Shown here piece after piece: positions 14,765-24,139 of a DNA stretch of 26,830 nucleotides. Origin of the DNA: Alphaproteobacteria bacterium (GTDB taxonomy: Bacteria > Pseudomonadota > Alphaproteobacteria > Acetobacterales > Acetobacteraceae); assembly GCA_013298245.1 (NCBI GenBank), contig JAAFHD010000003.1:1037-27866 (forward strand), given 5' to 3'. The notes beneath the pieces are model-generated. The model had not been told where the DNA came from. It saw only the letters and a list, made by a program, of their open reading frames with translations, and ran no database searches. The position numbers were made by a program, and so were the translations under genes. The first letter of the stretch is position 1. Each line of letters begins with the position of its first letter.

Positions 14765-15781
14765 TCAGAACGGCTCTTCGACCTTCTTTGCCAGGTCTTC
14801 GATGTTCTCCGGCGGCCAACCCATGACGGTCATGCCCAAGCCGAGGCCCATCGAGGCCAGCACTTCCTTGATCTCGTTCAGCGACTTGCGGCCGAAATTC
14901 GGCGTGCGCAGCATTTCCTGTTCGGACTTCTGCACCAGGTCGCCGATATAGACGATATTGTCATTCTTCAGGCAGTTCGCGCTGCGGACCGACAATTCCA
15001 GTTCGTCGACCTTGCGCAGCAAATTGCGGTTGAAGGGCAGGTCGTCCTGCACCTCCTCCGCCACGCGCTGGCGCGGCTCGTCGAAGTTGATGAATAGCTG
15101 CAGCTGTTCCTGCAGGATGCGCGCGGCCACCGCCACGGCGTCATCCGGCGCGACGGTGCCATCGGTCTCGATGTCCATCACCAGGCTGTCGTAGTCGGTC
15201 ACCTGGCCAACGCGCGTGGGCTCCACGCGATAGGCGACACGGCGCACTGGCGAATAGATCGCATCGACGGGGATGAACCCGATCGGCGCGTCTTCCGGCC
15301 GGTTCATCGAGGCCGGCACATAGCCCCGGCCCGACTGCACGGTGAATTCCATCGACAGCATCGCGCCGTCATCCAGCGTGCACAGCACCAAGTCCGGATT
15401 GGCGATTTCGATGTCGCCTGTCACCTGGATTTGCGCCGCGGTCACTTCGCCGGGGCCCTTGGCCGTCAGCGACAAACGCTTGGTGCCTTCACCCGGCATA
15501 CGGATGGCCAGCTGCTTCACGTTCAGCACGATGTCCGTCACGTCCTCGCGGACGCCGGCGATGCTGCTGAACTCATGCAGTACGCTATCGATGCGAATGC
15601 CGGTCACGGCCGCGCCCTGCAAGGAGGACAGCAGCACGCGACGGATCGCATTACCCAGCGTCATGCCGAAGCCGCGTTCCAGCGGCGCGGCCACGATGGT
15701 CGCGGTGCGGTTCGGGTCAGCGCCCGGTTCTACGTCAAGCCGCTCGGGCTTGGTCAGGGAACGCCAGTTGCGTTCGAGCAC
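14765..15781 (-). CDS. rpoA: DNA-directed RNA polymerase subunit alpha
   Basis: A 338-residue RNA polymerase alpha subunit. The N-terminal domain assembles the core: [31 protein letters not shown] near residues 34-64 is the dimer signature. The C-terminal domain has [48 protein letters not shown], which contacts UP elements and activators. The start appears to be a GTG at 15781 with TGGAGA about nine bases upstream; no in-frame ATG is near. The usual polymerase alpha begins with a similar MxxKNWxxLxKP. It is in its normal place between rpsK and rplQ. Confidence 0.98.
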   Translation of the reverse strand: MLERNWRSLTKPERLDVEPGADPNRTATIVAAPLERGFGMTLGNAIRRVLLSSLQGAAVTGIRIDSVLHEFSSIAGVREDVTDIVLNVKQLAIRMPGEGTKRLSLTAKGPGEVTAAQIQVTGDIEIANPDLVLCTLDDGAMLSMEFTVQSGRGYVPASMNRPEDAPIGFIPVDAIYSPVRRVAYRVEPTRVGQVTDYDSLVMDIETDGTVAPDDAVAVAARILQEQLQLFINFDEPRQRVAEEVQDDLPFNRNLLRKVDELELSVRSANCLKNDNIVYIGDLVQKSEQEMLRTPNFGRKSLNEIKEVLASMGLGLGMTVMGWPPENIEDLAKKVEEPF

Positions 15782-15814
15782 GGCAATGGTCTCCAGCTTG
15801 GGTGAAGCGCGGCC

Positions 15815-16213
15815 TTAGACGCGGCGGCGCTTGCGCGGGCGGCAGCCATTGTGGGGGATCGGCGTCACATCCTTGATGGAGGTAACGTAGAAGCCCACCG
15901 ACTGCAGCGCGCGCAGGGCGGATTCACGGCCCGAACCGGGGCCGCTGACCATGATTTCGACCGTTTCCATCCCGTGTTCGCGGGCCTTCTTGCCGGCATC
16001 TTCGGCAGCCATCTGCGCCGCATACGGCGTGGATTTGCGGCTGCCCTTGAAGCCCTGCGTGCCCGAGGACGACCAGGAAATCGCATTCCCCTGGCTATCG
16101 GTGATGGTCACAATGGTATTGTTGAACGTCGCCAGCACATGCGCGACGCCCGTGGTGATATTCTTCCGTTCCTTCTTGCGAGGACGGGAACCGGCGGTAG
16201 CAGGGCGGGCCAT
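15815..16213 (-). CDS. rpsK: 30S ribosomal protein S11
   Basis: A 132-residue S11. It has [31 protein letters not shown] in the N-terminal third and the basic tail [16 protein letters not shown]. It binds 16S rRNA at the platform next to S18 and S21. Its ATG shares its A with the rpsM stop (TAATG), so translation is coupled. The N-terminus is slightly basic and extended, as usual in alphaproteobacteria. Confidence 0.98.
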   Translation of the reverse strand: MARPATAGSRPRKKERKNITTGVAHVLATFNNTIVTITDSQGNAISWSSSGTQGFKGSRKSTPYAAQMAAEDAGKKAREHGMETVEIMVSGPGSGRESALRALQSVGFYVTSIKDVTPIPHNGCRPRKRRRV

Positions 16214-16590
16214 TACTTCGTCACCTTCTTCTTGCCGGCGATCGCGACGGCCTTGCCCTTGCGGGTGCGCGCGTTCGTGTGCGTGCGCTGACCGCGCACC
16301 GGCAGGCCGCGGCGATGACGCAGGCCGCGATAGCAGGCCATATCCATCAGGCGCTTGATGTTCATCGACACTTCACGGCGAAGGTCACCCTCAACGCGGT
16401 AATCACGGTCGATCATTTCGCGGATCTTCAGGATCTCGTCGTCCGAGAGCTGGTTCACCCGACGCTCACCCGGAATCCCGAGCTGGTCGCAAATGACCTT
16501 CGCGTTCTGCGGGCCAATCCCGTAGATATAACGCAGTGAAATCACGACGCGCTTATTGGTCGGGATGTTCACGCCGGCGATACGCGCCAT
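16213..16590 (-). CDS. rpsM: 30S ribosomal protein S13
   Basis: A 125-residue S13 starting [31 protein letters not shown], with the helix-hairpin and the basic C-terminus [18 protein letters not shown]. It lies in the 30S head and contacts L5 and tRNA. It is first in the alpha-operon segment, after the 151-base gap that holds a putative promoter, and overlaps rpsK by one base. Confidence 0.98.
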   Translation of the reverse strand: MARIAGVNIPTNKRVVISLRYIYGIGPQNAKVICDQLGIPGERRVNQLSDDEILKIREMIDRDYRVEGDLRREVSMNIKRLMDMACYRGLRHRRGLPVRGQRTHTNARTRKGKAVAIAGKKKVTK

Positions 16591-16707
16591 GGTGTGGTTC
16601 CTGTGCTCTCAAAACGAAGGGCGGATGCCGGGAAGGCACCCACCACGGGAAAACGGGCGAACGCGGCCAGCCGATGGTGACCCACCGACGCCGTTGGAAG
16701 CGGGGGC

Positions 16708-16734
16708 ACTACACCCCTGTGGGCAGAGAGTCAA
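16708..16734 (-). promoter_or_regulatory. Putative internal promoter for rpsM-rpsK-rpoA-rplQ
   Basis: Read on the minus strand, TTGACT (16734-16729) lies 15 bases before TGTAGT (16713-16708). The first matches five of six bases of the -35 consensus, the second four of six of the -10. The -35 begins only a few bases past the adk stop in the 151-base gap before rpsM, the longest non-coding stretch of the ribosomal region. The spacer is shorter than ideal. I see no other feature in 16591-16741. Confidence 0.45.
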
Positions 16735-16741
16735 CGCCATC

Positions 16742-17389
16742 TCAGCCCTTCACGATCACGGAAAGTGCTGCCGCCACGCTAGTCATGCTGGCCATGCCAT
16801 CCACGGCCTTCAGCTTGCCTTGGGCGCCGTAATACGGCAGCAGCGGCGCCGTCTGGCGGTGATAGGCGGAAAGCCGCGCAGCGACCGTCTCAGCCTTGTC
16901 ATCAGCACGGCGGACGAATTCTGTATGGCCGCATTTGTCGCAGACGCCGGGCTTCACGGGCTGCTTGAAGCTGTCGTGGTAGCCTTCGCCGCAATTGCCG
17001 CAGGTGTAGCGGCCGGAAATGCGTTCGACCAACGCGGCGTCATCCACCTTCAGCTCAATCACATGGTCGAGGCTGAGGCTCTTTTCGGACAGCATAGCGT
17101 CCAGCGCCTCGGCCTGCGGCACGGTGCGCGGGAAGCCATCCAGGATGAAACCCTTGGCAGCATCGGGGCGCGAGACCCGCGCCGCCAGCATGGCCGTGAT
17201 GATAGAATCCGGCACCAAGTCGCCGCGTTCCATAATGGCCTTGGCCTGCAGCCCGATCTCGGACCCAGCCTTCACCTCGGCGCGCAGCATGTCACCAGTC
17301 GAGACCTGGACCAGGCCGAAGCCTTCTTCCAGCAGCTTGGCTTGCGTGCCCTTGCCCGCACCTGGCGGGCCCAACAGGATCAGGTTCAT
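16742..17389 (-). CDS. adk: Adenylate kinase
   Basis: A 215-residue long-form adenylate kinase, interconverting ATP, AMP and ADP in the cytoplasm. The P-loop is GPPGAGKGTQ (8-17), the AMP site includes STGDMLR, and DGFPRT (84-89) is the signature. The LID carries four Cys (C130, C133, C150, C153) in a C-x2-C/C-x2-C zinc site, a structural variant found in many Gram-positives and some alphaproteobacteria. It shares one base with the secY stop (TGATG) and is in its usual place after secY. Confidence 0.98.
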   Translation of the reverse strand: MNLILLGPPGAGKGTQAKLLEEGFGLVQVSTGDMLRAEVKAGSEIGLQAKAIMERGDLVPDSIITAMLAARVSRPDAAKGFILDGFPRTVPQAEALDAMLSEKSLSLDHVIELKVDDAALVERISGRYTCGNCGEGYHDSFKQPVKPGVCDKCGHTEFVRRADDKAETVAARLSAYHRQTAPLLPYYGAQGKLKAVDGMASMTSVAAALSVIVKG

Positions 17390-18744
17390 CAGCGCATCCT
17401 CGGGCCGCGGCCGCCCAGCTTGGCCTTCTTGATCAGCCCTTCGTACTGGTGCTGGAACAGATGCGATTGCACCTGGGCCACCGTGTCCATGGTGACTGTC
17501 ACGATGATCAGCAGCGAGGTGCCGCCAAAATAGAAGGGCACGCCATAATTGGAGATCAAAATCTCAGGGATCAGGCAGACGATGCACAGATAGGCCGCAC
17601 CCACCACCGTCAGCCGCGTCAACACCTTGTCGAGATAATCCGAGGTATTGGCGCCCGGCCGGATGCCCGGAATGAATCCACCATACTTCTTCAGGTTATC
17701 CGCCGTCTCGGATGGGTTGAACACCACAGCCGTATAGAAGAAGGCGAAGAAAATGATCATACCCATGTAAAGCAGCATGTAGGCAGGCTGCCCATGCGCT
17801 AACTGCGCCGCGATCCATTGCAACCAGGTATCCGCTGTGCGGTCCTCACTGAAGGACGCGAAGGTCACCGGCAGAAGCAGCAGGGACGAGGCGAAGATCG
17901 GTGGAATCACACCCGATGTGTTCAGCTTCAGCGGCAGGTGCGTACTCTCGCCCCCGGTCATGCGGTTGCCGACCTGGCGCTTCGGGTATTGTACCGGGAT
18001 TCGCCGCTGCGCGCGTTCGATGAAGACCACCACGAAGATGATGGACAGTGCCGCAATCAGGAAAAAGATGATGAAGAAGGTAGAAAGCGCTCCCGTGCGC
18101 CCCAATTCCAAGGTCGCGATCAGCGCGCTCGGCAAGTTGGCCACGATGCCCGCGAAGATGATCAACGAAATCCCATTGCCCACGCCACGCGCCGTGATCT
18201 GCTCACCCAGCCACATCAGGAACATGGTGCCGCCGGTCAGCGTTACGATACAGGAAAGCGTGAAGAAGAAACCGGGATCACTGACCGCCGGCCCAGCGCT
18301 GCCGCGCATGCCCTGCAAGGCCACGGAAATCCCGTAGGCCTGCACGATGGCGATGCCTAGTGTCAGATATCGTGTATACTGATTCAATTTCTTCCGCCCG
18401 GACTCGCCTTCTTTCTTCAAGGCCTCCCAGGACGGAATCGCCGCCGTCATCAACTGCACGATAATACTGGCACTGATATACGGCATGATGTTCAGCGCGA
18501 ACACCGTCATGCGCCCAAGCGCACCGCCAGTGAACATGTCAAACATACCAAGAATGCCGCCGCCATGCTGGCGCAGCATTTCCCCCATCACCGCCGCATC
18601 CACGCCGGGAATAGGCACATAGGTGCCGAATCGATAGACGATCAGCGCACCCAGGGTGAACCAGATGCGCTTCTTCAGCTCTGTTGCCTTGGCCAAGACG
18701 CCGAGGTTCAAGCTGGACGCCAGTTGGTCAGCCGCCGAGGCCAT
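17389..18744 (-). CDS. secY: Protein translocase subunit SecY
   Basis: A 451-residue inner-membrane channel of the Sec translocon with about ten transmembrane helices. It opens MASAADQLASSLNLGVLAKATELKKRIWFTLGALIVYRFGTYVPIPGVD, with the plug and lateral-gate signature regions following (GGALGRMTVFALNIMPYISASIIVQLM). The C-terminal tail ends LIKKAKLGGRGPRMR. The start is ATG 18744 with a GGGGAAAGGG ribosome-site-like run; in-frame upstream codons are less likely. It lies 78 bases after rplO, with a hairpin between. Confidence 0.98.
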   Translation of the reverse strand: MASAADQLASSLNLGVLAKATELKKRIWFTLGALIVYRFGTYVPIPGVDAAVMGEMLRQHGGGILGMFDMFTGGALGRMTVFALNIMPYISASIIVQLMTAAIPSWEALKKEGESGRKKLNQYTRYLTLGIAIVQAYGISVALQGMRGSAGPAVSDPGFFFTLSCIVTLTGGTMFLMWLGEQITARGVGNGISLIIFAGIVANLPSALIATLELGRTGALSTFFIIFFLIAALSIIFVVVFIERAQRRIPVQYPKRQVGNRMTGGESTHLPLKLNTSGVIPPIFASSLLLLPVTFASFSEDRTADTWLQWIAAQLAHGQPAYMLLYMGMIIFFAFFYTAVVFNPSETADNLKKYGGFIPGIRPGANTSDYLDKVLTRLTVVGAAYLCIVCLIPEILISNYGVPFYFGGTSLLIIVTVTMDTVAQVQSHLFQHQYEGLIKKAKLGGRGPRMR

Positions 18745-18768
18745 GCACCCTTTCCCCGAAACCAAAGA

Positions 18769-18790
18769 CCCCCGGGACTATCCCCGAGGG
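18769..18790 (-). other. Hairpin in the rplO-secY gap
   Basis: 18769-18776 pairs with 18783-18790 over 8 bp (one G-U pair in the minus-strand RNA) around a 6-base loop. Downstream on the minus strand comes TCTTTGGTTTCGG, not a clean T-run, so it looks like an attenuating or processing hairpin rather than a full terminator. It may lower secY relative to the ribosomal genes. The 78-base gap holds nothing else I can recognise. Confidence 0.4.
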
Positions 18791-18822
18791 CCTAGCACAA
18801 CTCGCCCTTCAGGACGGGATAT

Positions 18823-19308
18823 TCAAGCCGCTTCCGGCACCGCGGATTCCGCCACGGTCACGCTGCCACCGGCCGCCTGCACCGCCGCCACCGCGGCCGC
18901 CGAAGCGCCCGTGACAGAAATGGTCACCGCGCGGGTGATCGCACCCTTCGCCAGCAGACGCACGCCCACCAGGCGGGCCGCAACCTTTACGATGCCCTTC
19001 TCACGCAGCAGGGCCTCGGTGATCGGTTCCCCGGCGGGCAGCCGGCCTTCCTCGATCGCCTTGTCCAGCGCGCCGATGTTCAGCGTCGCGTATTCCTTGC
19101 GGAACGGGTTTTTGAAGCCGCGCTTCGGCAGACGGCGATACAGCGGCAACTGACCACCTTCGAAGCCGTTCAGCGACACGCCGGTCCGGGCCTTCTGACC
19201 CTTCACGCCGCGACCACCTGTCTTGCCCTTGCCGGAGCCGATGCCGCGGCCAATGCGCTTGAACTTCGGGCGGGCGCCCTCGTTATCACGCAGTTCGTTC
19301 AGCTTCAT
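18823..19308 (-). CDS. rplO: 50S ribosomal protein L15
   Basis: A 161-residue L15 with the Gly/Lys-rich N-terminus [41 protein letters not shown] and the [12 protein letters not shown] motif. It is a late-assembling 50S protein. The gap to rpmD is one base. The 161 residues include an Ala/Val-rich C-terminal tail, slightly longer than in E. coli (144). Confidence 0.98.
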   Translation of the reverse strand: MKLNELRDNEGARPKFKRIGRGIGSGKGKTGGRGVKGQKARTGVSLNGFEGGQLPLYRRLPKRGFKNPFRKEYATLNIGALDKAIEEGRLPAGEPITEALLREKGIVKVAARLVGVRLLAKGAITRAVTISVTGASAAAVAAVQAAGGSVTVAESAVPEAA

Positions 19309-19309
19309 C

Positions 19310-19498
19310 TTACTGCTCCACCCGCACCAGATGCGCGACCTTGCGGATCATGCCGCGCACAGACGGTGTATCCTCAAGTTCGCGAACGCGGTTGATCTTG
19401 TTCAAGCCAAGGCCAATCAGCGTTTCGCGCTGGCCCGGCTTGCGCCCAGCGGCCGAAGCCACCTGGCGCACCTTCACCATTTTTTTCGCGTCAGACAT
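19310..19498 (-). CDS. rpmD: 50S ribosomal protein L30
   Basis: A 62-residue L30 with [54 protein letters not shown], the family's complete small domain. The start is ATG 19498, preceded by AGGAGGCC; a longer frame upstream has no such site. It overlaps the rpsE end by 8 bases, so the two are coupled. Confidence 0.97.
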   Translation of the reverse strand: MSDAKKMVKVRQVASAAGRKPGQRETLIGLGLNKINRVRELEDTPSVRGMIRKVAHLVRVEQ

Positions 19499-20126
19499 TG
19501 GCGGCCTCCTGACCGGCCTCATCCTTCTTCGCGCCCATCAGGTCGGTGACCTTCTTGCCACGACGTGCCGCGACACTGCGCGGGCTGGCGGCGGCGGAGA
19601 GCGCGGCGAAGGTCGCCTTCACCATGTTATGCGGGTTGCGCGAGCCAGTGCACTTGGCGACCACATCGCCCATGCCCAGGCTTTCGAACACCGCACGCAT
19701 CGGGCCGCCGGCAATGATGCCCGTGCCGGCTGGAGCCGAGCGCAGGATCACACGACCAGCGCCGAATTCGGCTGTAACGTCATGGTGCAGCGTGCGGCCT
19801 TCGCGCATCGGGACACGGATCATCGTGCGCTTGGCACGCTCCGTCGCCTTGCGGATGGCTTCCGGCACTTCGCGCGCCTTGCCCGCACCCCAGCCCACAC
19901 GGCCCTTCTGGTCACCCACGACCACAAGAGCAGCAAAGCTGAAGCGCCGACCACCCTTCACCACCTTGGCCACCCGGTTGATGGTGACCAGCTTGTCCTT
20001 CAGCTCATCGCCTTCCGAGCGTTCAGGCTGGCGGTTTTCATCACGGCCACGGCCGCGGCCACGACGGCGCTGTTCGCCTTCGCCGCCTTCACCACCACCA
20101 CCACCGCTGCGCGGTTCACGTGCCAT
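19491..20126 (-). CDS. rpsE: 30S ribosomal protein S5
   Basis: A 211-residue S5, against about 166 in E. coli. The core is normal: [46 protein letters not shown] with the double-stranded-RNA-binding fold, then [27 protein letters not shown]. The N-terminal about 40 residues are an added Gly/Arg/Glu-rich tail containing RRRGRGRGR, and the C-terminus adds [14 protein letters not shown]5 helps mRNA helicase activity and accuracy at the 30S. The start follows GGAACG-type spacing 12 bases behind rplR. Confidence 0.97.
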   Translation of the reverse strand: MAREPRSGGGGGEGGEGEQRRRGRGRGRDENRQPERSEGDELKDKLVTINRVAKVVKGGRRFSFAALVVVGDQKGRVGWGAGKAREVPEAIRKATERAKRTMIRVPMREGRTLHHDVTAEFGAGRVILRSAPAGTGIIAGGPMRAVFESLGMGDVVAKCTGSRNPHNMVKATFAALSAAASPRSVAARRGKKVTDLMGAKKDEAGQEAANV

Positions 20127-20138
20127 CGGTCGCGTTCC

Positions 20139-20501
20139 TCAGAAGTTCAGACCGCCCTCACGGGCGGCTTCGGCGAGCGCTTTCACGCGGCCATGATAAA
20201 GATAGGGACCGCGGTCGAAGACCACGGCCGTCACACCAGCGGCGATCGCGCGTTCCGCGACCAGCTTGCCCACGGCCGCCGCAGCGCCCTTGTCGGCGCC
20301 GGTCTTCAGCTCCTCGCGCAGCGGCTTTTCCAAGGACGACGCAGCCGCCAAAGTACGGCCAGCGCGGTCGTCGATCACCTGCGCATAGATATGCTGGCCA
20401 GAGCGGAAGATTGACAGGCGCAGGCGCCCATTGCCCTTCTGCTTCAGCGAATAGCGCAGACGCTGGCGGCGGCGCGCTTCGGTTGTCAGCTTTGTTGACA
20501 T
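20139..20501 (-). CDS. rplR: 50S ribosomal protein L18
   Basis: A 120-residue L18, which brings 5S rRNA to the 50S subunit with L5. It has [50 protein letters not shown] and ends with the typical [28 protein letters not shown]. Its ATG shares its A with the rplF stop (TAATG). Confidence 0.98.
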   Translation of the reverse strand: MSTKLTTEARRRQRLRYSLKQKGNGRLRLSIFRSGQHIYAQVIDDRAGRTLAAASSLEKPLREELKTGADKGAAAAVGKLVAERAIAAGVTAVVFDRGPYLYHGRVKALAEAAREGGLNF

Positions 20502-21034
20502 TACTTCTTCTTACCCTCCTTCCGGAGGATCTGCTCGTTGACGTACTTGACGCCCTTGCCCTTGTAGGGCTCGGGGCCGCGATAGCCGCGGATTTCCGCC
20601 GCCACCTGACCAACCTGGCGCTTGTCCATGCCTTCCACCTTGATGGCGGTCGGCTTTTCGCAGGTGATCTTGATGCCGTTGGGCACCGGGTAACGGATGG
20701 CGTGGCTATAACCCAGGTTCAGCACCAGTTCATTGCCTTCCATGGCAGCGCGGTAGCCCGTGCCGTTGATGTCCATGGACTTCGAGAAGCCGGCGGAAAC
20801 CCCCACCACCATGCCATTGATCAGGCTGCGGGTGGTACCCCACATGGTGCGCTGCCGGATGCTGCCGCCGCGCGGGTTCACCGCGACGCCGGACGGCCCG
20901 ACCTCCACATCCACTTCTTCCGTCAGGTCGAGCTTCAGCTCGCCCAACTTCCCCTTGGCGATGACCGTGCGGCCTTGTAGCGCCACAGTGACGCCAGCCG
21001 GAACAGGCACCGGATATTTGCCGACGCGCGACAT
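20501..21034 (-). CDS. rplF: 50S ribosomal protein L6
   Basis: A 177-residue L6 with two repeated domains. It begins [24 protein letters not shown] and holds the signature [24 protein letters not shown] at the end. It sits at the base of the L7/L12 stalk near the sarcin-ricin loop. Length and order are canonical. Confidence 0.98.
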   Translation of the reverse strand: MSRVGKYPVPVPAGVTVALQGRTVIAKGKLGELKLDLTEEVDVEVGPSGVAVNPRGGSIRQRTMWGTTRSLINGMVVGVSAGFSKSMDINGTGYRAAMEGNELVLNLGYSHAIRYPVPNGIKITCEKPTAIKVEGMDKRQVGQVAAEIRGYRGPEPYKGKGVKYVNEQILRKEGKKK

Positions 21035-21045
21035 GATGCCCTCCC

Positions 21046-21444
21046 TCAGAACACGCGGCAGAGGACTTCGCCGCCAACATTGGCAGCGCGGGCCTTCTGG
21101 TCGCTCATCACGCCCTTGGGCGTGGACAGGATTTGCATACCGAGGCCGGCGTAATACGGCTTCAGCTCGGTGATCTTGGAATAGACCCGGCGGCTCGGCT
21201 TGGAGATACGGGTGATCTCCTTGATGGCGGCCTCGCCTTCGGAATACTTCAATTCCACGATCAAATTTGCGATGCCGGAGCGGACTTCCTCACGGCCCCA
21301 GCCGCGAATATAGCCCTCGCCCTTCAGCACATCCAGCACGGCTTCCTTCAGCCGGCTAGCCGGGACCGTGCAGCGAGACTGGCGCGCGTGCATCGCATTA
21401 CGAATACGGGTGAGCATATCACCCAGCGGATCGGACATCGACAT
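21046..21444 (-). CDS. rpsH: 30S ribosomal protein S8
   Basis: A 132-residue S8 starting [20 protein letters not shown], with [26 protein letters not shown] at the C-terminus. I chose the first ATG (21444), which has GGGG eight bases ahead; an in-frame ATG two codons later is less well placed. S8 is an early 16S binder and the translational regulator of the spc operon in E. coli; whether it has that role here is not visible. Confidence 0.98.
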   Translation of the reverse strand: MSMSDPLGDMLTRIRNAMHARQSRCTVPASRLKEAVLDVLKGEGYIRGWGREEVRSGIANLIVELKYSEGEAAIKEITRISKPSRRVYSKITELKPYYAGLGMQILSTPKGVMSDQKARAANVGGEVLCRVF

Positions 21445-21456
21445 GTTGCGTGCCCC

Positions 21457-21762
21457 TTACCAGCTTGCCTTGACCACGCCAGGCAGCTGACCGGTATTGG
21501 CCATCTCCCGCAGCATGTTCCGGCATAGCTTGAACTTCTGATAGTTGCCACGCGGACGGCCGGTCATTTCGCAGCGCAGACGCACGCGGTTCTTCGCACC
21601 GTTGCGCGGCAGTTGCGCCAGCTTGATGGTCGCCTCGAAGCGCTCCTCGATCGGCAGCGCACGATCCATCACCACCGACTTCAGCGCAGCGCGCTTCTTG
21701 CGGTGATCCGACGCCATCTTCGCGCGCCGGTTATTCTTTTCAACAGACGATGTCTTCGCCAT
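21457..21762 (-). CDS. rpsN: 30S ribosomal protein S14 (zinc-independent type)
   Basis: A 101-residue S14 of the long form without the CxxC zinc pairs: [27 protein letters not shown], then [38 protein letters not shown] and VKASW. It lies in the 30S head. Preceded by GGAGG within a 54-base gap after rplE, the second largest gap of the spc segment. Confidence 0.98.
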   Translation of the reverse strand: MAKTSSVEKNNRRAKMASDHRKKRAALKSVVMDRALPIEERFEATIKLAQLPRNGAKNRVRLRCEMTGRPRGNYQKFKLCRNMLREMANTGQLPGVVKASW

Positions 21763-21816
21763 GTCAGTTCAGGCCTCCGGACCCTTTCCGCCTCTCGGCA
21801 GAGGTTTTCCCAAGTG

Positions 21817-22512
21817 TCAGTTATTGAAAGGAAGATCAAAACCCTTCAGCAGGGCCTTGGCTTCCTTGTCGGATTTCGCCGTGGTGACGAAGGTGATGTC
21901 CATGCCACGCACGGTATCAACCTTGTCATACACGATTTCGGGGAACACGATCTGCTCCTTCAGGCCGAAGGTGTAATTCCCCCGACCATCGAAGCCACGG
22001 CTCCCAGGAATACCGCGGAAGTCACGCACGCGCGGCAGCGCGATGGTGACCAGGCGGTCCAGGAATTCAAACATGCGGGCCTTGCGCAGCGTGACCTTGC
22101 AGCCGATCGCCTGGCCTTCACGGATCTTGAAGCCCGCGATCGCCTTGCGGGCACGCGTGCGCACCGGCTTCTGACCAGAAATCAGCGCCATGTCACCCAC
22201 CGCGGCGTCCAGCTTCTTCTGGTCACCGGCGGCTTCGCCCACACCCATATTGATCACGATCTTCTCGAGCTTGGGCACTTCCATCGGGTTCTTATACCCG
22301 AATTCCGTCACCAGCTTCGCGCGGATCGCGTCCTTATAGTGCTTCGCGAGGCGCGTTTCACCAGCAGCCGCAGCGGCCTTACCGGGCGCCGCAGGCACGT
22401 TGTACTGGCCGCGCGTGCTGCCACCCTCGACCGGCGTCCCGCCCTTCGAAGTCCCAGCCTTGGCCTTGCCCTTGGCGCCGCCAGCCGGCGCGCCCTTCTT
22501 CGTGCCACTCAT
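21817..22512 (-). CDS. rplE: 50S ribosomal protein L5 with an N-terminal extension
   Basis: A 231-residue L5, where the family is usually about 180. The normal domain runs from about residue 54 ([41 protein letters not shown]) to GFDLPFNN. Before it is a tail of about 52 residues, low-complexity and rich in Gly, Ala, Lys and Thr ([18 protein letters not shown]). The ATG overlaps the rplX stop (ATGA at 22512-22509), which supports the long form rather than an internal start. L5 binds 5S rRNA and contacts P-site tRNA and S13. The core fold is complete, so the gene should function. Confidence 0.96.
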   Translation of the reverse strand: MSGTKKGAPAGGAKGKAKAGTSKGGTPVEGGSTRGQYNVPAAPGKAAAAAGETRLAKHYKDAIRAKLVTEFGYKNPMEVPKLEKIVINMGVGEAAGDQKKLDAAVGDMALISGQKPVRTRARKAIAGFKIREGQAIGCKVTLRKARMFEFLDRLVTIALPRVRDFRGIPGSRGFDGRGNYTFGLKEQIVFPEIVYDKVDTVRGMDITFVTTAKSDKEAKALLKGFDLPFNN

Positions 22513-22829
22513 GTGTCGATAACCTCACCAGAGGCGCGAGAAACACGGACCTTCTTGCCGTCTTCCAGCACCTTGAAGCCAACGCGCGTCGGCTTGTCGC
22601 TCTTCGGGTCGATCAGCGCCAGGTTCGACAGCTGAATCGGCGCTTCCTTCGTGATGATACCACCAGGCTGGCCCATGCCGGTCGGCTTCTGGTGACGCTT
22701 CACCAGGCGCACGCCCTGCACCAATGCGCGACCTTCATCGGGGAACACGCGCAGCACTTCGCCGCGCTTGCCCTTGTCCGACCCGGTCAGCACATGGACC
22801 TTGTCGCCCTTCTTGATCTTGGCGGCCAT
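22509..22829 (-). CDS. rplX: 50S ribosomal protein L24
   Basis: A 106-residue L24 with the KOW motif [43 protein letters not shown] at the N-terminus. It initiates 50S assembly near the exit tunnel. It starts two bases after rplN and overlaps rplE by four. Confidence 0.98.
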   Translation of the reverse strand: MAAKIKKGDKVHVLTGSDKGKRGEVLRVFPDEGRALVQGVRLVKRHQKPTGMGQPGGIITKEAPIQLSNLALIDPKSDKPTRVGFKVLEDGKKVRVSRASGEVIDT

Positions 22830-22831
22830 GA

Positions 22832-23200
22832 TTACAGGACCTCCGGCGCCAGCGAGATGATCTTCATGAACTTCTTGGCGCGCAGTTCACGGACCACCGG
22901 CCCAAAAATACGCGTGCCGATCGGCTCATTGGACTTGTTGATCAACACCGCCGCGTTTTTGTCGAAGCGGATGATGCTGCCATCCGGGCGGCGCACCGGA
23001 TACGCAGTGCGCACGATCACCGCGCGCTCCACCGAACCCTTCTTTACCTTGCCCCGGGGAATGGCTTCCTGCACGGCAACGACAATCACGTCACCCACAG
23101 ACGCCGTCCGGCGCTTGGAACCGCCCAGCACCTTGATGCACTGCACCCGGCGCGCGCCGCTGTTGTCAGCAACTTCCAGATTGGATTCAACGCCGATCAT
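22832..23200 (-). CDS. rplN: 50S ribosomal protein L14
   Basis: A 122-residue L14, the normal length, with [31 protein letters not shown] and [29 protein letters not shown]. It sits at the subunit interface and contacts 16S helix 14. The ATG overlaps the rpsQ stop by ATGA. Confidence 0.99.
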   Translation of the reverse strand: MIGVESNLEVADNSGARRVQCIKVLGGSKRRTASVGDVIVVAVQEAIPRGKVKKGSVERAVIVRTAYPVRRPDGSIIRFDKNAAVLINKSNEPIGTRIFGPVVRELRAKKFMKIISLAPEVL

Positions 23201-23478
23201 GCCGCGGTCTCCGCTTCAAAGCCCGCCGGCCGCGCCACCGGCGCGCCGTTGCACGCCACCAGCAGCCAGTTCTTGCGCTTGCTGATGGGGCGGCATTCTT
23301 CGATCGACACGACATCGCCTTCCTTGGCAACGCCGGCCTCGTCATGCGCGGCGTACTTCTTCGAACGCCGGATGAACTTCTTATAGAGCGGGTGCATCAC
23401 ACGACGTTCGACCAAGACGGTGACCGTCTTGTCCATCTTGTCGCTGGTGACCCGCCCGGTGAGGACGCGCTTCGGCAT
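23197..23478 (-). CDS. rpsQ: 30S ribosomal protein S17
   Basis: A 93-residue S17 starting [42 protein letters not shown], with [12 protein letters not shown] after it. The oligonucleotide-binding fold is complete and there is a short extra C-terminal tail ([13 protein letters not shown]). The ATG at 23478 has a GAGGAGA run upstream; the longer frame above it overlaps rpmC and is not coding. Confidence 0.97.
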   Translation of the reverse strand: MPKRVLTGRVTSDKMDKTVTVLVERRVMHPLYKKFIRRSKKYAAHDEAGVAKEGDVVSIEECRPISKRKNWLLVACNGAPVARPAGFEAETAA

Positions 23479-23497
23479 GGCCGGGGTCTCCTCTCGG

Positions 23498-23707
23498 TTA
23501 AGCGGTGGGGGCCGCGGCGCGGGTGCGCTCGGCCTGGATGGTCTTGATGCGCGCAATATCGCGACGCACCACCTGGATGCGGCCCGTGCCCTCCAACTGG
23601 CCGGTGGCCCGTTGGAAACGCAGGTTGAACTGCTCCTTGCGGAGGTCCAGCAGCATCGTTGCCAGTTCGTCAACGCTCTTCGCGCGGATATCGACAGGCT
23701 TGGTCAT
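23498..23707 (-). CDS. rpmC: 50S ribosomal protein L29
   Basis: A 69-residue helical-hairpin L29 with [48 protein letters not shown]. It lies at the exit tunnel and docks SRP and trigger factor with L23. The ATG is one base behind the rplP stop, fixing the start. Confidence 0.97.
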   Translation of the reverse strand: MTKPVDIRAKSVDELATMLLDLRKEQFNLRFQRATGQLEGTGRIQVVRRDIARIKTIQAERTRAAAPTA

Positions 23708-23708
23708 G

Positions 23709-24128
23709 TCAGGCCTCCCCGCCCATGCGGGCGACGATCTTGGTCTTGATCGGCAGCTTGGCGGCGCCGAGATGCAGCGCCTCCTGCGCCGTTTCCAGCG
23801 GCACGCCATCGATCTCAAACATGATGCGACCAGGCTTCACCCGGCACACCCAATATTCCGGCGCGCCCTTGCCCGAACCCATGCGGACTTCCGCAGGCTT
23901 CGTGGACACCGGCACATCCGGGAAAATGCGAATCCACACGCGGCCCTGGCGCTTCATGGCGCGCGTGATCGCGCGGCGCGCCGCCTCGATCTGGCGGGCG
24001 GTGACGCGTTCCGGTTCCAGCGCCTTCAGGCCAAAGCCACCAAAGGTCAGCGTGAAGCCGCCCTTCGCGATGCCCTTGATACGGCCCTTATGTGCCTTGC
24101 GGTATGTTGTGCGCTTCGGCGACAGCAT
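23709..24128 (-). CDS. rplP: 50S ribosomal protein L16
   Basis: A 139-residue L16 with [24 protein letters not shown] and [24 protein letters not shown]. It lies near the A-site tRNA and is essential for late 50S assembly. The MLxPKRTxYRKxHKGR start is canonical, and it is 11 bases behind rpsC. Confidence 0.98.
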   Translation of the reverse strand: MLSPKRTTYRKAHKGRIKGIAKGGFTLTFGGFGLKALEPERVTARQIEAARRAITRAMKRQGRVWIRIFPDVPVSTKPAEVRMGSGKGAPEYWVCRVKPGRIMFEIDGVPLETAQEALHLGAAKLPIKTKIVARMGGEA

Positions 24129-24139
24129 CTCTCAAATCC

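Noticed and set aside
21791..21804. CCTCT-CGGC-AGAGG hairpin in the rplE-rpsN gap
   Set aside because: Only 5 bp, and the T-run that follows is on the plus strand, opposite to the operon; not a credible terminator for these genes.
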